DNA of 64,000 bases, from NCBI RefSeq assembly GCF_004331435.1, contig NZ_SJKA01000002.1:248001-312000 (forward strand), in the 5' to 3' direction. The first letter of the stretch is position 1. Every line of letters starts with the position of its first letter. Origin of the DNA: Kribbella sindirgiensis. GTDB taxonomy: Bacteria > Actinomycetota > Actinomycetes > Propionibacteriales > Kribbellaceae. The notes under the pieces are model-generated. The model was not told the DNA's origin. It did no database searches and worked only from the letters and a program-made list of their open reading frames with translations. Shown here in pieces: positions 25,426 through 33,263 of the stretch. The position numbers and the translations under genes were made by a program.

Positions 25426-27183
25426 CTGACCACCTTCCGAGAGCTCGGGGTGCTCCCCGAGATCTGTGACGCGCTCGACCGCGTCAACATCATCGAACCC
25501 TTCCCGATCCAGGAGATGACTCTCCCGGTGGCCCTGATGGGCACCGACCTGATCGGGCAGGCCCGTACCGGCACCGGCAAGACGCTCGGATTCGGCATCC
25601 CGTTGCTGCAGCGCACGCTCGCGCCGAACGAGGCCGACTACGACGAACTGGTCGCGCCGGGCAAGCCCCAGGCACTGGTCGTCACCCCGACCCGGGAACT
25701 GACCATCCAGGTCGCCAAGGACCTCGAGACCGCCTCCACCGTCCGCACCGTGCGGATCCTCAAGGTGTACGGCGGTGTCGCGTACGAACCGCAGCTGGAC
25801 GCGCTGAAGGCCGGCGTCGAGGTCGTCGTCGGTACGCCGGGGCGCCTGCTGGACCTGGCCAACCGGGGTGTTCTCGACCTCGGCCACATCAAGGTCCTGG
25901 TCCTGGACGAGGCCGACGAGATGCTCGACCTCGGCTTCCTGCCCGACGTCGAGCGGATCCTCCGCAAGACGCCCGAGCTGCGCCAGACCATGTTGTTCTC
26001 GGCAACCATGCCGTCGGCCGTCATCGCCCTGGCCCGCACCCATATGCGGCACCCGCTGAACATCCGGGCCGAGTCCCACGAGGACACCCAGATGGTGCCG
26101 ACCACGGCACAGTTCGTCTACCGCGCGCACGACCTGGACAAGCCCGAGGTGGTGGCGCGGATCCTGCAGGCCGACGACCGCGGCCGGGTGATGATCTTCT
26201 GCAAGACCAAGCGCGAGGCCTCCCGGCTCACCGACGACCTGCAGGACCGCGGGTTCAAGGCGGCCGCAATCCACGGCGACCTGAACCAGCAGGCTCGCGA
26301 GCGGGCGCTGATGCGGTTCCGCGGCGACAAGATCGACGTACTGATCTGCACCGACGTGGCGGCCCGGGGTATCGACGTCGAGGGCGTCACGCACGTCATC
26401 AACAACACCTGCCCCGAGGACGAGAAGGCCTACATCCACCGGATCGGCCGGACCGGGCGCGCGGGGGCGAGCGGTATCGCCGTCACCTTCGTCGACTGGC
26501 CGGACCTGACGCGGTGGAAGGTGATCAACAAGGCGCTCGACCTGCCGTACGACGAGCCGCAGGAGATCTACTCCACCTCGCCGGAGCTGTACCACGACCT
26601 CGGGATCCCGTCCGACGCGAAGGGCCGGATCCGGGCGGCGCGGGAGGCGAAGGAGACCCGCGAGCCGCGTGAGTCGCGGGAGCCCCGTGAGGCGCGGAGT
26701 TCGCGCGAGGGGCGGACCGAGGGTGAGCGTTCGTCTGCGAAGAAGCGCAACCGGACCCGGAAGCGCACGCGCGCCGGTCAGCCGGTCGAGGAACTCGCCG
26801 ACGTCACCACAAAGACCGAAGTACCGGCTGTGACCGAGGCCCCGGAGGAGGCGCCGGCGCCGAAGGCCCGCAAGCGCACCCGCACCCGGAAGACCGCGGA
26901 GCCCGTGACCGAGGCTGTGGAGACCGCAGCAGTCGAGACCCCGGCCGAGACAGCACCCGAGGCTGCAGTCGAGGCGCCGGCGGAGAAGAAGCCGGTCAAG
27001 CGCACGCGGACCCGCAAGACCGCCGCGGCAACGGAGGCTGCACCCGCCGAGGCTCCGGCCGACGCTCCTGAGGAGAAGAAGCCGGTCAAGCGGACGCGGA
27101 CTCGCAAGACCGCCGCGACGAAGGCACCGGCCGAGCCGAGCGCGGTGCCGACGACGACGCCGATCTTCAGCGCGCCGGAGTGA
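25426..27183 (+). CDS. DEAD-box RNA helicase, RhlE/CsdA-like
   Basis: A ~585-residue DEAD-box helicase. Motifs in order: Q motif ending IIEPFPIQ, Walker A ARTGTGKT, PTRELT, TPGRLLD, VLDEADEML, SATMP, then RVMIFCKTKREAS, ATDVAARGID-type CTDVAARGIDVEG, and HRIGRTGRAG. The tail (~residues 400-585) is low-complexity with three KRTRTRKT-type basic repeats, probably RNA-binding. The aromatic F of the Q motif lies upstream of the first GTG (25450). No ATG, GTG or TTG exists between it and an in-frame stop at 25411, so CTG at 25426 behind GAGAGG is the likely start. It probably remodels rRNA or mRNA. The mycobacterial counterpart rhlE sits in the same context. Confidence 0.92.
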   Translation: MTTFRELGVLPEICDALDRVNIIEPFPIQEMTLPVALMGTDLIGQARTGTGKTLGFGIPLLQRTLAPNEADYDELVAPGKPQALVVTPTRELTIQVAKDLETASTVRTVRILKVYGGVAYEPQLDALKAGVEVVVGTPGRLLDLANRGVLDLGHIKVLVLDEADEMLDLGFLPDVERILRKTPELRQTMLFSATMPSAVIALARTHMRHPLNIRAESHEDTQMVPTTAQFVYRAHDLDKPEVVARILQADDRGRVMIFCKTKREASRLTDDLQDRGFKAAAIHGDLNQQARERALMRFRGDKIDVLICTDVAARGIDVEGVTHVINNTCPEDEKAYIHRIGRTGRAGASGIAVTFVDWPDLTRWKVINKALDLPYDEPQEIYSTSPELYHDLGIPSDAKGRIRAAREAKETREPRESREPREARSSREGRTEGERSSAKKRNRTRKRTRAGQPVEELADVTTKTEVPAVTEAPEEAPAPKARKRTRTRKTAEPVTEAVETAAVETPAETAPEAAVEAPAEKKPVKRTRTRKTAAATEAAPAEAPADAPEEKKPVKRTRTRKTAATKAPAEPSAVPTTTPIFSAPE

Positions 27184-27213
27184 ACGTCACCTAAAGGTGA
27201 TCTGAAGCTGCAA

Positions 27214-27270
27214 CACCCAGCCCCGTGTGGGCCGTCCTAGGGCGGTAAACCACGAGAGAGGGGCTGGGTG
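27214..27270 (+). promoter_or_regulatory. Leader hairpin masking the DUF4349 start
   Basis: CACCCAGCCCC at 27214-27224 is a perfect complement of GGGGCTGGGTG at 27260-27270, which holds the end of the ribosome-binding region and the GTG start codon. A smaller palindrome (CCGTCCTAGGGCGG) lies in the loop. The 11-bp stem would block initiation, so translation may be structure-controlled. Confidence 0.55.
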
Positions 27271-28239
27271 ATGAGGCGGATCAGAGCAGTAACGGCCGTG
27301 GTGGCTGTCGTGGGGGTCATGGTGCTGGCCGGGTGCGGTGCCAGCGGCAACGACAGCGCGACCAGCGGCGACGCTGCGCCGGCGCCGGCCGCGAAGCAGG
27401 GCTCCGGGTCCGGTGAGTCCGGGTCCGAAGAGTCGGCGGGCGAGGCGAACCCGCAGGCGCCGTCCGCCGGCAAGACGGACTCGGGAGCGGGCGGCGGCAA
27501 GGAACAGCCGGCGATCACGCGGGCGATCATCAAGACCGGCTCGCTGACCGTCGAAGGCGACGACGTCTCCGGGATGCGGCAGAAGGCGGTCGCCGCGATC
27601 GCCGGCCTCGAGGGTCAGGTGGCCTCCGAGGACACCGGCAGCGACTCCGACGGCAAGATCACGCGCTCGAACCTGGTGCTCAAGGTCCCGACCAAGTCGT
27701 TCGAGACCGCGATCCAGCGGCTCTCCGACCTCGGCAAACGCCTGCAGATCCACCAGGAGTCGACCGATGTCACCGAGCAGGTGATCGACGTGGCCAGCCG
27801 GATCGAGTCCCAGCGCGCCAGCCTGGACCGGATGCGCGCGCTGATGGCGAAGGCGAACACGATCGGCGAGATCGTCTCGGTCGAGAGCGAGCTGACCCGC
27901 CGGGAGGCCGACCTGGAATCCCTGCTGGCCAAGCAGAAGAACCTGTCCCTGCAGACCGAGCTCGCGACGCTCACACTGACGCTGACCGAGAAGGGCAAGC
28001 CGCCGGTGGAGACCGTGAAGGAGCCGGACAAGGGCTTCGTGGCCGGCCTCAAGGGCGGCTGGAACGCGTTCACCGCGGCGTTCTCCGCGATCGCGACCGC
28101 GGTCGGCGCTCTGCTGCCGTTCCTGGTGCTGCTCGCGATCATCCTCGTACCGCTGTGGCGCTTCCGGAGCAAGCTGCGTCGGCAGCCGGCTGCTGTGCCC
28201 GTCACGGGGCCGCCTGCCGCGCCCAACAGCGGTCAGTGA
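27268..28239 (+). CDS. DUF4349 membrane-anchored lipoprotein
   Basis: A 323-residue protein with a lipoprotein signal (VVAVVGVMVLAGCGAS, lipobox LAGC at ~residue 24). A Ser/Gly/Glu-rich linker of ~60 residues follows, then the DUF4349 domain: IKTGSLTVEGDD, LVLKVPTKSFETAIQRLSDLGK, a coiled-coil region VIDVASRIESQRASLDRM...LTRREADLESLLAKQ, and TLTLTEK. A C-terminal transmembrane helix (LLPFLVLLAIILVPLWRF) precedes a basic tail. It would sit on the outer membrane face, role unknown. Starts GTG 27268 and ATG 27271 are both possible. Its 3' end overlaps the convergent parA-like gene by 7 bp. Confidence 0.87.
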   Translation: MMRRIRAVTAVVAVVGVMVLAGCGASGNDSATSGDAAPAPAAKQGSGSGESGSEESAGEANPQAPSAGKTDSGAGGGKEQPAITRAIIKTGSLTVEGDDVSGMRQKAVAAIAGLEGQVASEDTGSDSDGKITRSNLVLKVPTKSFETAIQRLSDLGKRLQIHQESTDVTEQVIDVASRIESQRASLDRMRALMAKANTIGEIVSVESELTRREADLESLLAKQKNLSLQTELATLTLTLTEKGKPPVETVKEPDKGFVAGLKGGWNAFTAAFSAIATAVGALLPFLVLLAIILVPLWRFRSKLRRQPAAVPVTGPPAAPNSGQ

Positions 28240-28985
28240 AGCAGTGCGCCGGCCAACGCCCGGTAGGCCTTCGCACCGGGTGAGGCCGGCGCCGTGCTGA
28301 GTACGGTCTCACCGATCGCGGGCGCCTCCGCGAACCGGATCGACTTCGGGATCGCCGGCTGCAGCACGTCCAGCGAGTACGTGTCCGCGATCGTCTCGAG
28401 GACGGTACGGGCGTGTGTCGTGCGGCCGTCGTACAGGGTCGGGAGGACGCCGAGCACGCGCAGGCCGGGGTTGGTCAGCCGCTGTACGTCGTGCACGGTG
28501 TCCAGTAGTTGCCCTACGCCACGATGTGCCAACGTCTCGCACTGCAAGGGAATCAGGACGTCGGACGCCGCGGACAGGCCGTTCACGGTGAGCAGGCCGA
28601 GCGTCGGCGGGCAGTCCACGATGATCCAGTCGTACGCCGTCCGCAGCGGGCGCAGCGCAGTGCGCAGTACCTGCTCCGGACCGCTCTCCCGGGCCAGCTG
28701 CACGTCGGCGGTCGCCAGCGCGATCGTGGCGGGCAGTAGGTCCAGGGCGCCGTCCAGCTCGATCAGTACGTCGCGGGCCCGCACACCGCCGAGCAGCACG
28801 TGATGGATCGACTTGTCCAGGTCCTCGGGGTCGATGCCGACCGAGAACGTCAGGCAGGCCTGTGGATCCAGGTCGACCAACAGCACCCGTTGGCCGAGCT
28901 CGACCAGGGCTGCTCCGAGGGTGGCGACGGTGGTCGTCTTGGCCACGCCGCCCTTCTGATTGGCGACCGCGAGAGTGCGAGGCAC
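28233..28985 (-). CDS. ParA-family ATPase
   Basis: A 250-residue deviant-Walker ATPase. It begins VPRTLAVANQKGGVAKTTTVATLGAAL, with the KGGVAKTT Walker A and signature lysine, then LLVDLDPQACLTFSVG (switch), IIVDCPPTLGLLTVNGL (Walker B), and VLGVLPTLYDGRTTHA. This is the soj-like family encoded near rhlE in mycobacteria (Rv3213c-like) rather than the origin-proximal parA, and no parB follows. It may position a cellular cargo. I prefer the GTG at 28985; a start at 29021 would add 12 unconserved residues. Confidence 0.9.
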   Translation of the reverse strand: MPRTLAVANQKGGVAKTTTVATLGAALVELGQRVLLVDLDPQACLTFSVGIDPEDLDKSIHHVLLGGVRARDVLIELDGALDLLPATIALATADVQLARESGPEQVLRTALRPLRTAYDWIIVDCPPTLGLLTVNGLSAASDVLIPLQCETLAHRGVGQLLDTVHDVQRLTNPGLRVLGVLPTLYDGRTTHARTVLETIADTYSLDVLQPAIPKSIRFAEAPAIGETVLSTAPASPGAKAYRALAGALLH

Positions 28986-29033
28986 CCGGCCATTGTGCCG
29001 TACCGCGGAACGCGAGCCCACACCGAGCTGTTG

Positions 29034-29053
29034 ACTTCAAGGACACTTGAGCT
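29034..29053 (+). promoter_or_regulatory. SoxR/MerR-like operator in MFS promoter
   Basis: ACTTCAAGGACACTTGAGCT overlaps a TTGACT -35 box (29031-29036). Its inner part agrees with 13 of 18 positions of the SoxR box CCTCAAGTTAACTTGAGG. MerR-family proteins bind within long-spaced promoters like this. No merR/soxR gene adjoins, so a distant regulator would be needed. Confidence 0.55.
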
Positions 29054-29059
29054 CTCAGC

Positions 29060-30586
29060 ATGCTGGACATGACCGGCACAGCGATCTGCCCCGACCCTCC
29101 GACCCCCGACTGCGACGACGGCCCGGCGCGCGCCGGGCGGCGGGAATGGCTCGGGCTGGCCGTGCTGGCGCTGCCCACCATCCTGATCGGCCTGGACGGG
29201 ACGGCCCTGCACCTCGCGGCGCCGGCGCTCAGCAAGGATCTGGCGCCCAGCTCGTCCGAGCTGCTCTGGATCATCGACGTCTACGGGTTCGTGGTGGCCG
29301 GGTTGCTCGTCACCATGGGCACGGTCGGCGACCGGATCGGGCGCCGCCGGCTGCTGCTGATCGGCGCGGCGGGGTTCCTCGTCGCCTCACTGCTCGCGGC
29401 GTTTGCGACCAGCGCCGGGCAGCTGATCGCCGCGCGGGCGCTGCTGGGCGTGGCCGGAGCGACCCTGATGCCGTCGACGCTGTCGCTGCTCAGCAACATG
29501 TTCCGCGATCCCGGTCAGCGCCGGCTCGCGATCGCGATCTGGATGACGAACTTCATGATCGGCGGCATGGCCGGTCCCCTCGTCGGCGGCGTACTCCTCG
29601 ACCATTTCTGGTGGGGATCGGTGTTCCTGATCGGCGTACCGCCGCTGCTGCTCCTGCTCGTCGTAGCGCGTCCGCTGCTGCCCGAGTTCCGGAACGAGCG
29701 GGCCGGCCGCATCGACCCGCTCAGCGTGGTGCTGTCCATCGGCGCGATCATCTCGGTCGTCTACGCCGTCAAGGAGACCGCGAAGAGCGGACCGCACCTG
29801 AGCGCCCTGGCCGTTGCAGTGGTCGGCGTGGGGCTCGGCTGGGTGTTCGTCCGCCGCCAGCTCAGGCTGCCGGAGCCACTCCTCGACCTGCGTCTGTTCA
29901 GCCGGCCCGCGTTCGGCGCCTCGGTCGGCGCGCAGATGTTCGGTCTCTACGTGCTGGCCGCCGCGCAGTTCCTGGCCGTGCAGTACTTCCAGCTGGTGCT
30001 CGGTATGACGCCACTCGAGGCAGGTCTCTGGATGCTGCCGACGATGGTCGCCGGCATCGTCGGCACGCTCGGGGCGCCGTACGTCGTCCGCGTCCTCCGC
30101 CCGGGTACCGCGATGACCGTCGGCTTCCTGGCCGCGGCACCAGGACTCGCACTGATGACAGCATCCGAGCGCTGGCCAGTCGTCGTCGGACTGTCTCTCG
30201 CCGGCCTGGGCATCCAGCTGGTGCTTGCGCTCACGTACGACGTCATTGTGAGCAGTGCACCGCCTGAGCGAGCCGGTGTCGCGTCCGGCATGGGTGAGAC
30301 CGGCACTGAGCTGGGCATAGCGCTCGGTATCGCCATCGCGGGCAGCATCGTCACAGCGGTCTACCGGGCCGGAGTGTCAGTGCTAGTCGGTGCACCGGAC
30401 TCTGTTCGCGACACGCTGGGCAATGCGGTGGCCGAGGCCCAGCATCTGCCCGCTCCACTCGCTCAGCAGCTCCTCACGGCGGCGCGGGACGCCTACACGG
30501 ACGGCGTACAGGTGGCGGCCTGGGTGAGCGTCGCAATGGTTCTGGTCCTCGCCGCGACCACGGCCAAGCTGGTTCGGACCAGGTGA
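29060..30586 (+). CDS. DHA2-type MFS drug exporter
   Basis: A 508-residue major facilitator with about 14 hydrophobic helices, as in the DHA2 (QacA/SmvA-like) drug:H+ antiporters. Seen: LALPTILIGLDGTALHLAAPAL in helix 1 with the conserved Asp, the motif A GTVGDRIGRRRLLLIG, GVAGATLMPSTLSLL (motif C-like), WMTNFMIGGMAGPLVGGVLLDHFWW, and late helices around GETGTELGIALGIAIAGSI. Probable substrates are toxic cationic or redox-active compounds. The ATG at 29060 is used; an in-frame ATG at 29069 is equally plausible because the promoter is so close. A SoxR-like box in its promoter suggests induction by redox-cycling agents. Confidence 0.9.
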   Translation: MLDMTGTAICPDPPTPDCDDGPARAGRREWLGLAVLALPTILIGLDGTALHLAAPALSKDLAPSSSELLWIIDVYGFVVAGLLVTMGTVGDRIGRRRLLLIGAAGFLVASLLAAFATSAGQLIAARALLGVAGATLMPSTLSLLSNMFRDPGQRRLAIAIWMTNFMIGGMAGPLVGGVLLDHFWWGSVFLIGVPPLLLLLVVARPLLPEFRNERAGRIDPLSVVLSIGAIISVVYAVKETAKSGPHLSALAVAVVGVGLGWVFVRRQLRLPEPLLDLRLFSRPAFGASVGAQMFGLYVLAAAQFLAVQYFQLVLGMTPLEAGLWMLPTMVAGIVGTLGAPYVVRVLRPGTAMTVGFLAAAPGLALMTASERWPVVVGLSLAGLGIQLVLALTYDVIVSSAPPERAGVASGMGETGTELGIALGIAIAGSIVTAVYRAGVSVLVGAPDSVRDTLGNAVAEAQHLPAPLAQQLLTAARDAYTDGVQVAAWVSVAMVLVLAATTAKLVRTR

Positions 30587-30605
30587 ACGGTTAGTCTCTT
30601 TACTT

Positions 30606-31481
30606 GTGAGTACGCCGCGTACGTTGACGCTGCCCGACGGGGTGCGCCCCGAGACACTCGAGACCGACCGTGGGGCGTTCGCGACCCTGACCGCCGTACC
30701 GGACCTCGGTACGCCGCTCGGCACGGTCCTGCTCGTGCCGGGGTGGACGGGAAGCAAAGAGGACTTCACTCCCCTGGTCGACCACCTGTGCCGGTACGGG
30801 TGGCGCACGGTGGCTGTCGACCAACGTGGTCAGTACGAAACCACAGGTCCTTCCGACAAATCGGCGTACTCGCTGGCGGAGCTGGGCGCGGACGTGGTGG
30901 CGATGAGCAAGGCGCTGGGCGGGTACAGCCAGCTGGTCGGCCACTCGTTCGGTGGGCTCGTGGCGCGTGAGGCGGTGCTGACCGACCCGTCGGTGTTCTC
31001 CACGCTCACACTGCTCTGCTCGGGGCCGGGCGCGTTCACCGACGAGACGACGCTCCAGAGCCTGCAGATGCTCGCGTTCGGGCTGGAGAACCTGCCGATC
31101 GAGCAGGTGTACGACCTCAAGCTCGACCACGAGAGCAAGGCGCCCGGGTACGTCGCTCCGCCGGAGGACATCGCCGCGTTCCTGCGGAAGCGGTTCACCG
31201 GCAACGTGCCGACCAGCCTGGCCGAGATCACTCGCCGGCTGACCGACGCGGAGGACAAGACCGATCAGCTCGCGAAGTCCGGCGTACGCACACAGGTGCT
31301 GCACGGAGCGACCGACGACGGCTGGCCGCTCCCGGTGCAGGAGGCGATGGCCGCAGCTCTCGGGGTGGAGGCCGAAGTCATCCCTGACGCCGGTCACTCA
31401 CCAGCCATCGACCAGCCCGCAGCGACCGCCCGCGCCCTCGTCGACTTCTTCCACGACTACCCGAGCCTGACGACTACCTGA
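30606..31481 (+). CDS. Alpha/beta-fold hydrolase
   Basis: A 291-residue hydrolase with GTVLLVPGWTGSKEDFTPLV (oxyanion loop), VAVDQRGQYETTGPSDKSAYSL, LVGHSFGGLVAREAV (Ser nucleophile), QVLHGATDDGWPLP (acid), and PDAGHSPAIDQP (His). No signal peptide, so cytoplasmic. The start is GTG at 30606, 19 bp after the MFS gene, so co-transcription with the exporter is likely and it might modify or degrade the same compound class. It converges with the next gene with an 8-bp overlap. The substrate is unknown. Confidence 0.87.
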   Translation: MSTPRTLTLPDGVRPETLETDRGAFATLTAVPDLGTPLGTVLLVPGWTGSKEDFTPLVDHLCRYGWRTVAVDQRGQYETTGPSDKSAYSLAELGADVVAMSKALGGYSQLVGHSFGGLVAREAVLTDPSVFSTLTLLCSGPGAFTDETTLQSLQMLAFGLENLPIEQVYDLKLDHESKAPGYVAPPEDIAAFLRKRFTGNVPTSLAEITRRLTDAEDKTDQLAKSGVRTQVLHGATDDGWPLPVQEAMAAALGVEAEVIPDAGHSPAIDQPAATARALVDFFHDYPSLTTT

Positions 31482-32544
31482 CCGGTCGCACCTGCGGTAT
31501 CACCCGGATCAGGTCGAGCCCCGCCGGGGTGAGCGCGGCCTTGACCTCCGGCGTGTACGCCGTGACCTGGGCCAGTGCGCGACCGCCGTAGAGGCCGGGA
31601 CCGCTGGCGCTGTAGATGCCGAGCTTCGGGTTGCCGCTCATGACGTCGCCGATCGCGTTGGTGACCCGCTGCTCGTCCGACTGGCTGAGCAGGGTCGGGA
31701 CCACGCAGTAGTTCCCGCGATAGACCTTCTCGAACGCCTGCCGGAACGCGTCCGCGTCGCCGTGCGCGAGACCGATGAGGATCACCACGGGCGCGCCGCG
31801 GCTGGTGCCGTTCGGGTAGCGGAAGATCGGGCCGGTTGCCTGGTAGGCGTGCGCCGCCAGGAACTTCGTCACCGCCGTCGAGGAGATGTTGCTCGGCTGC
31901 GACTTCCAGCCACCGGGCGGGACCGGGCACTCCAGCTCGGTCTGCGCCGGGTGGTCCAACGGCTTCAGGGCGGTCTGCACGTCGACGTCGATCGCGCCGC
32001 CGCGCCACGTGCCGGTGACCGTCGCTTCGCCGGACAGGACGCCCTTGATCGTGGAGAGGCCGGGGATCTGGCCCAGGTCCAGGCCGTTGAGCTTGACCGC
32101 GAAATTGTCGGGACAGCTCGGAGCGGGCTCCTTGCCGGGCGGATAGCCGATGTCGGGGACGGCCAACGGCGGGCAGAAGACCGGCGTCTTCCCCGGGACG
32201 GCGATGATCTTGCCGCTCACCTGCACCTTGTCGCCGGGCTTCACCAGGAAGTCGTCGTTGCCTTGGGCAATCGTCTGCGGAGTTCTGGCGTCGGGCGTGG
32301 CCGCGGTGGTGCTCGGCGCCTGGGCCGTCGGGGCCGTCGGGGTCTTCGGGTCCGGGAGTACCGCGATGACGCCGGCCGCGATCACCGCCACACTGGCCGC
32401 CGCGAGCGCGGGCACCCAGCGACGGTGCTTGCGGCCGCCGCTCAGCATGTACTCGAGATCGGGCTCCGGCGGTGCCTCCTGATCGGCCCGCCAGCGAGCG
32501 CCGGCACGGGTCAACAGGTCGTCGACCTCATCGGTCTGCTTCAT
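31474..32544 (-). CDS. Membrane partner of ECF sigma factor (anti-sigma-like)
   Basis: A 356-residue protein: a ~43-residue cytoplasmic head (DEVDDLLTRAGARWRADQEAPPEPDLEYM), one transmembrane helix (WVPALAAASVAVIAAGVIAVL), a Thr/Ala/Pro-rich linker, and a ~280-residue extracytoplasmic domain with six cysteines I do not recognise. Its ATG overlaps the sigma-factor TGA (ATGA). The layout is that of an anti-sigma factor that holds the sigma at the membrane until an outside signal arrives. No zinc-binding HxxxCxxC (ZAS) motif is present, so the contact would be of another type. Function is inferred from position. Confidence 0.7.
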   Translation of the reverse strand: MKQTDEVDDLLTRAGARWRADQEAPPEPDLEYMLSGGRKHRRWVPALAAASVAVIAAGVIAVLPDPKTPTAPTAQAPSTTAATPDARTPQTIAQGNDDFLVKPGDKVQVSGKIIAVPGKTPVFCPPLAVPDIGYPPGKEPAPSCPDNFAVKLNGLDLGQIPGLSTIKGVLSGEATVTGTWRGGAIDVDVQTALKPLDHPAQTELECPVPPGGWKSQPSNISSTAVTKFLAAHAYQATGPIFRYPNGTSRGAPVVILIGLAHGDADAFRQAFEKVYRGNYCVVPTLLSQSDEQRVTNAIGDVMSGNPKLGIYSASGPGLYGGRALAQVTAYTPEVKAALTPAGLDLIRVIPQVRPVR

Positions 32545-33074
32545 TCGGTCACCTCCAGGAGGGTGCGGAGTCTGGTGCGGGCGTCGGACAGCGTGGATTT
32601 CACGGTGCCTTCGGAGCAGCCCATGACGGCGGCGGTGTCGGCGATCGACAGGTCTGCGAAGTAGTAACAGTCGACCGCGAGCCGCTGCCGCGCCGACAGC
32701 GACATGATCGCGTGATCCACATCCATCCGGGCGTCGAGATCCGGCCGCGACACCGGTCCGCCCGCGGCGTCGTCGATCAGCGACAAGGACGCGCCGCCCG
32801 GGCGCATCCGGCGTACCGCTTTCCGGGCCTGGTCCGCGGTGATCGCGAGCAGCCAGGCAGACGGCGTACCGCGGCTCGCGTCGTACTGCGAGCGCTTGGC
32901 CCAGGCGCGCGCAAGCGCCTCCTGCACGATGTCGTCCCGATCCGCCCCGACCGCGAGCCGCCCCGCCAGCCGCGCCATCGCCACCAGATGCGGCCGCACC
33001 CACGCGACGAACCCCGGCCCGTCCCCCGGCGGCCCCTGCACCCCCACCACCGGCTCACCCGTCATCGTCGGCAT
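32541..33074 (-). CDS. SigE-family ECF RNA polymerase sigma factor
   Basis: A 177-residue extracytoplasmic-function sigma factor. Region 2 is seen as FVAWVRPHLVAMARLAGRL, DRDDIVQEALARAWAK and TPSAWLLAITADQARKAVRR. Region 4 is seen as AIMSLSARQRLAVDCYYFADLSIADTAAVMGCSEGTVKSTLSDARTRLR, with the helix-turn-helix at the end. It lacks sigma regions 1 and 3, as expected. It is co-translated with the membrane protein downstream, its likely inhibitor. ATG 33074 or the in-frame ATG at 33065 could be the start. The 189-bp region upstream is A/C-rich and I could not identify an autoregulatory promoter pair. Confidence 0.9.
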   Translation of the reverse strand: MPTMTGEPVVGVQGPPGDGPGFVAWVRPHLVAMARLAGRLAVGADRDDIVQEALARAWAKRSQYDASRGTPSAWLLAITADQARKAVRRMRPGGASLSLIDDAAGGPVSRPDLDARMDVDHAIMSLSARQRLAVDCYYFADLSIADTAAVMGCSEGTVKSTLSDARTRLRTLLEVTE

Positions 33075-33263
33075 ACCTTCTCTACCCCCGATCGACCCGC
33101 CCGGTTGGGTCCTACCCGCATTTCAACGACCCCACCACCCCAAGGTCACCACCCCACCCCATTCCGTAACCCACCCGAGTTATCCACAGATCCAATTTCC
33201 CACCCCACAGCCCACCCCCAACTCCCTACGGTCGAATGAAGCCCGATCACGCCTGGGGGACAG

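Noticed and set aside
26700..27130. Tandem repeats in the 3' part of the DEAD-box gene.
   Set aside because: They encode basic KRTRTRKT repeats in frame and are explained by the protein's RNA-binding tail rather than a DNA repeat element.
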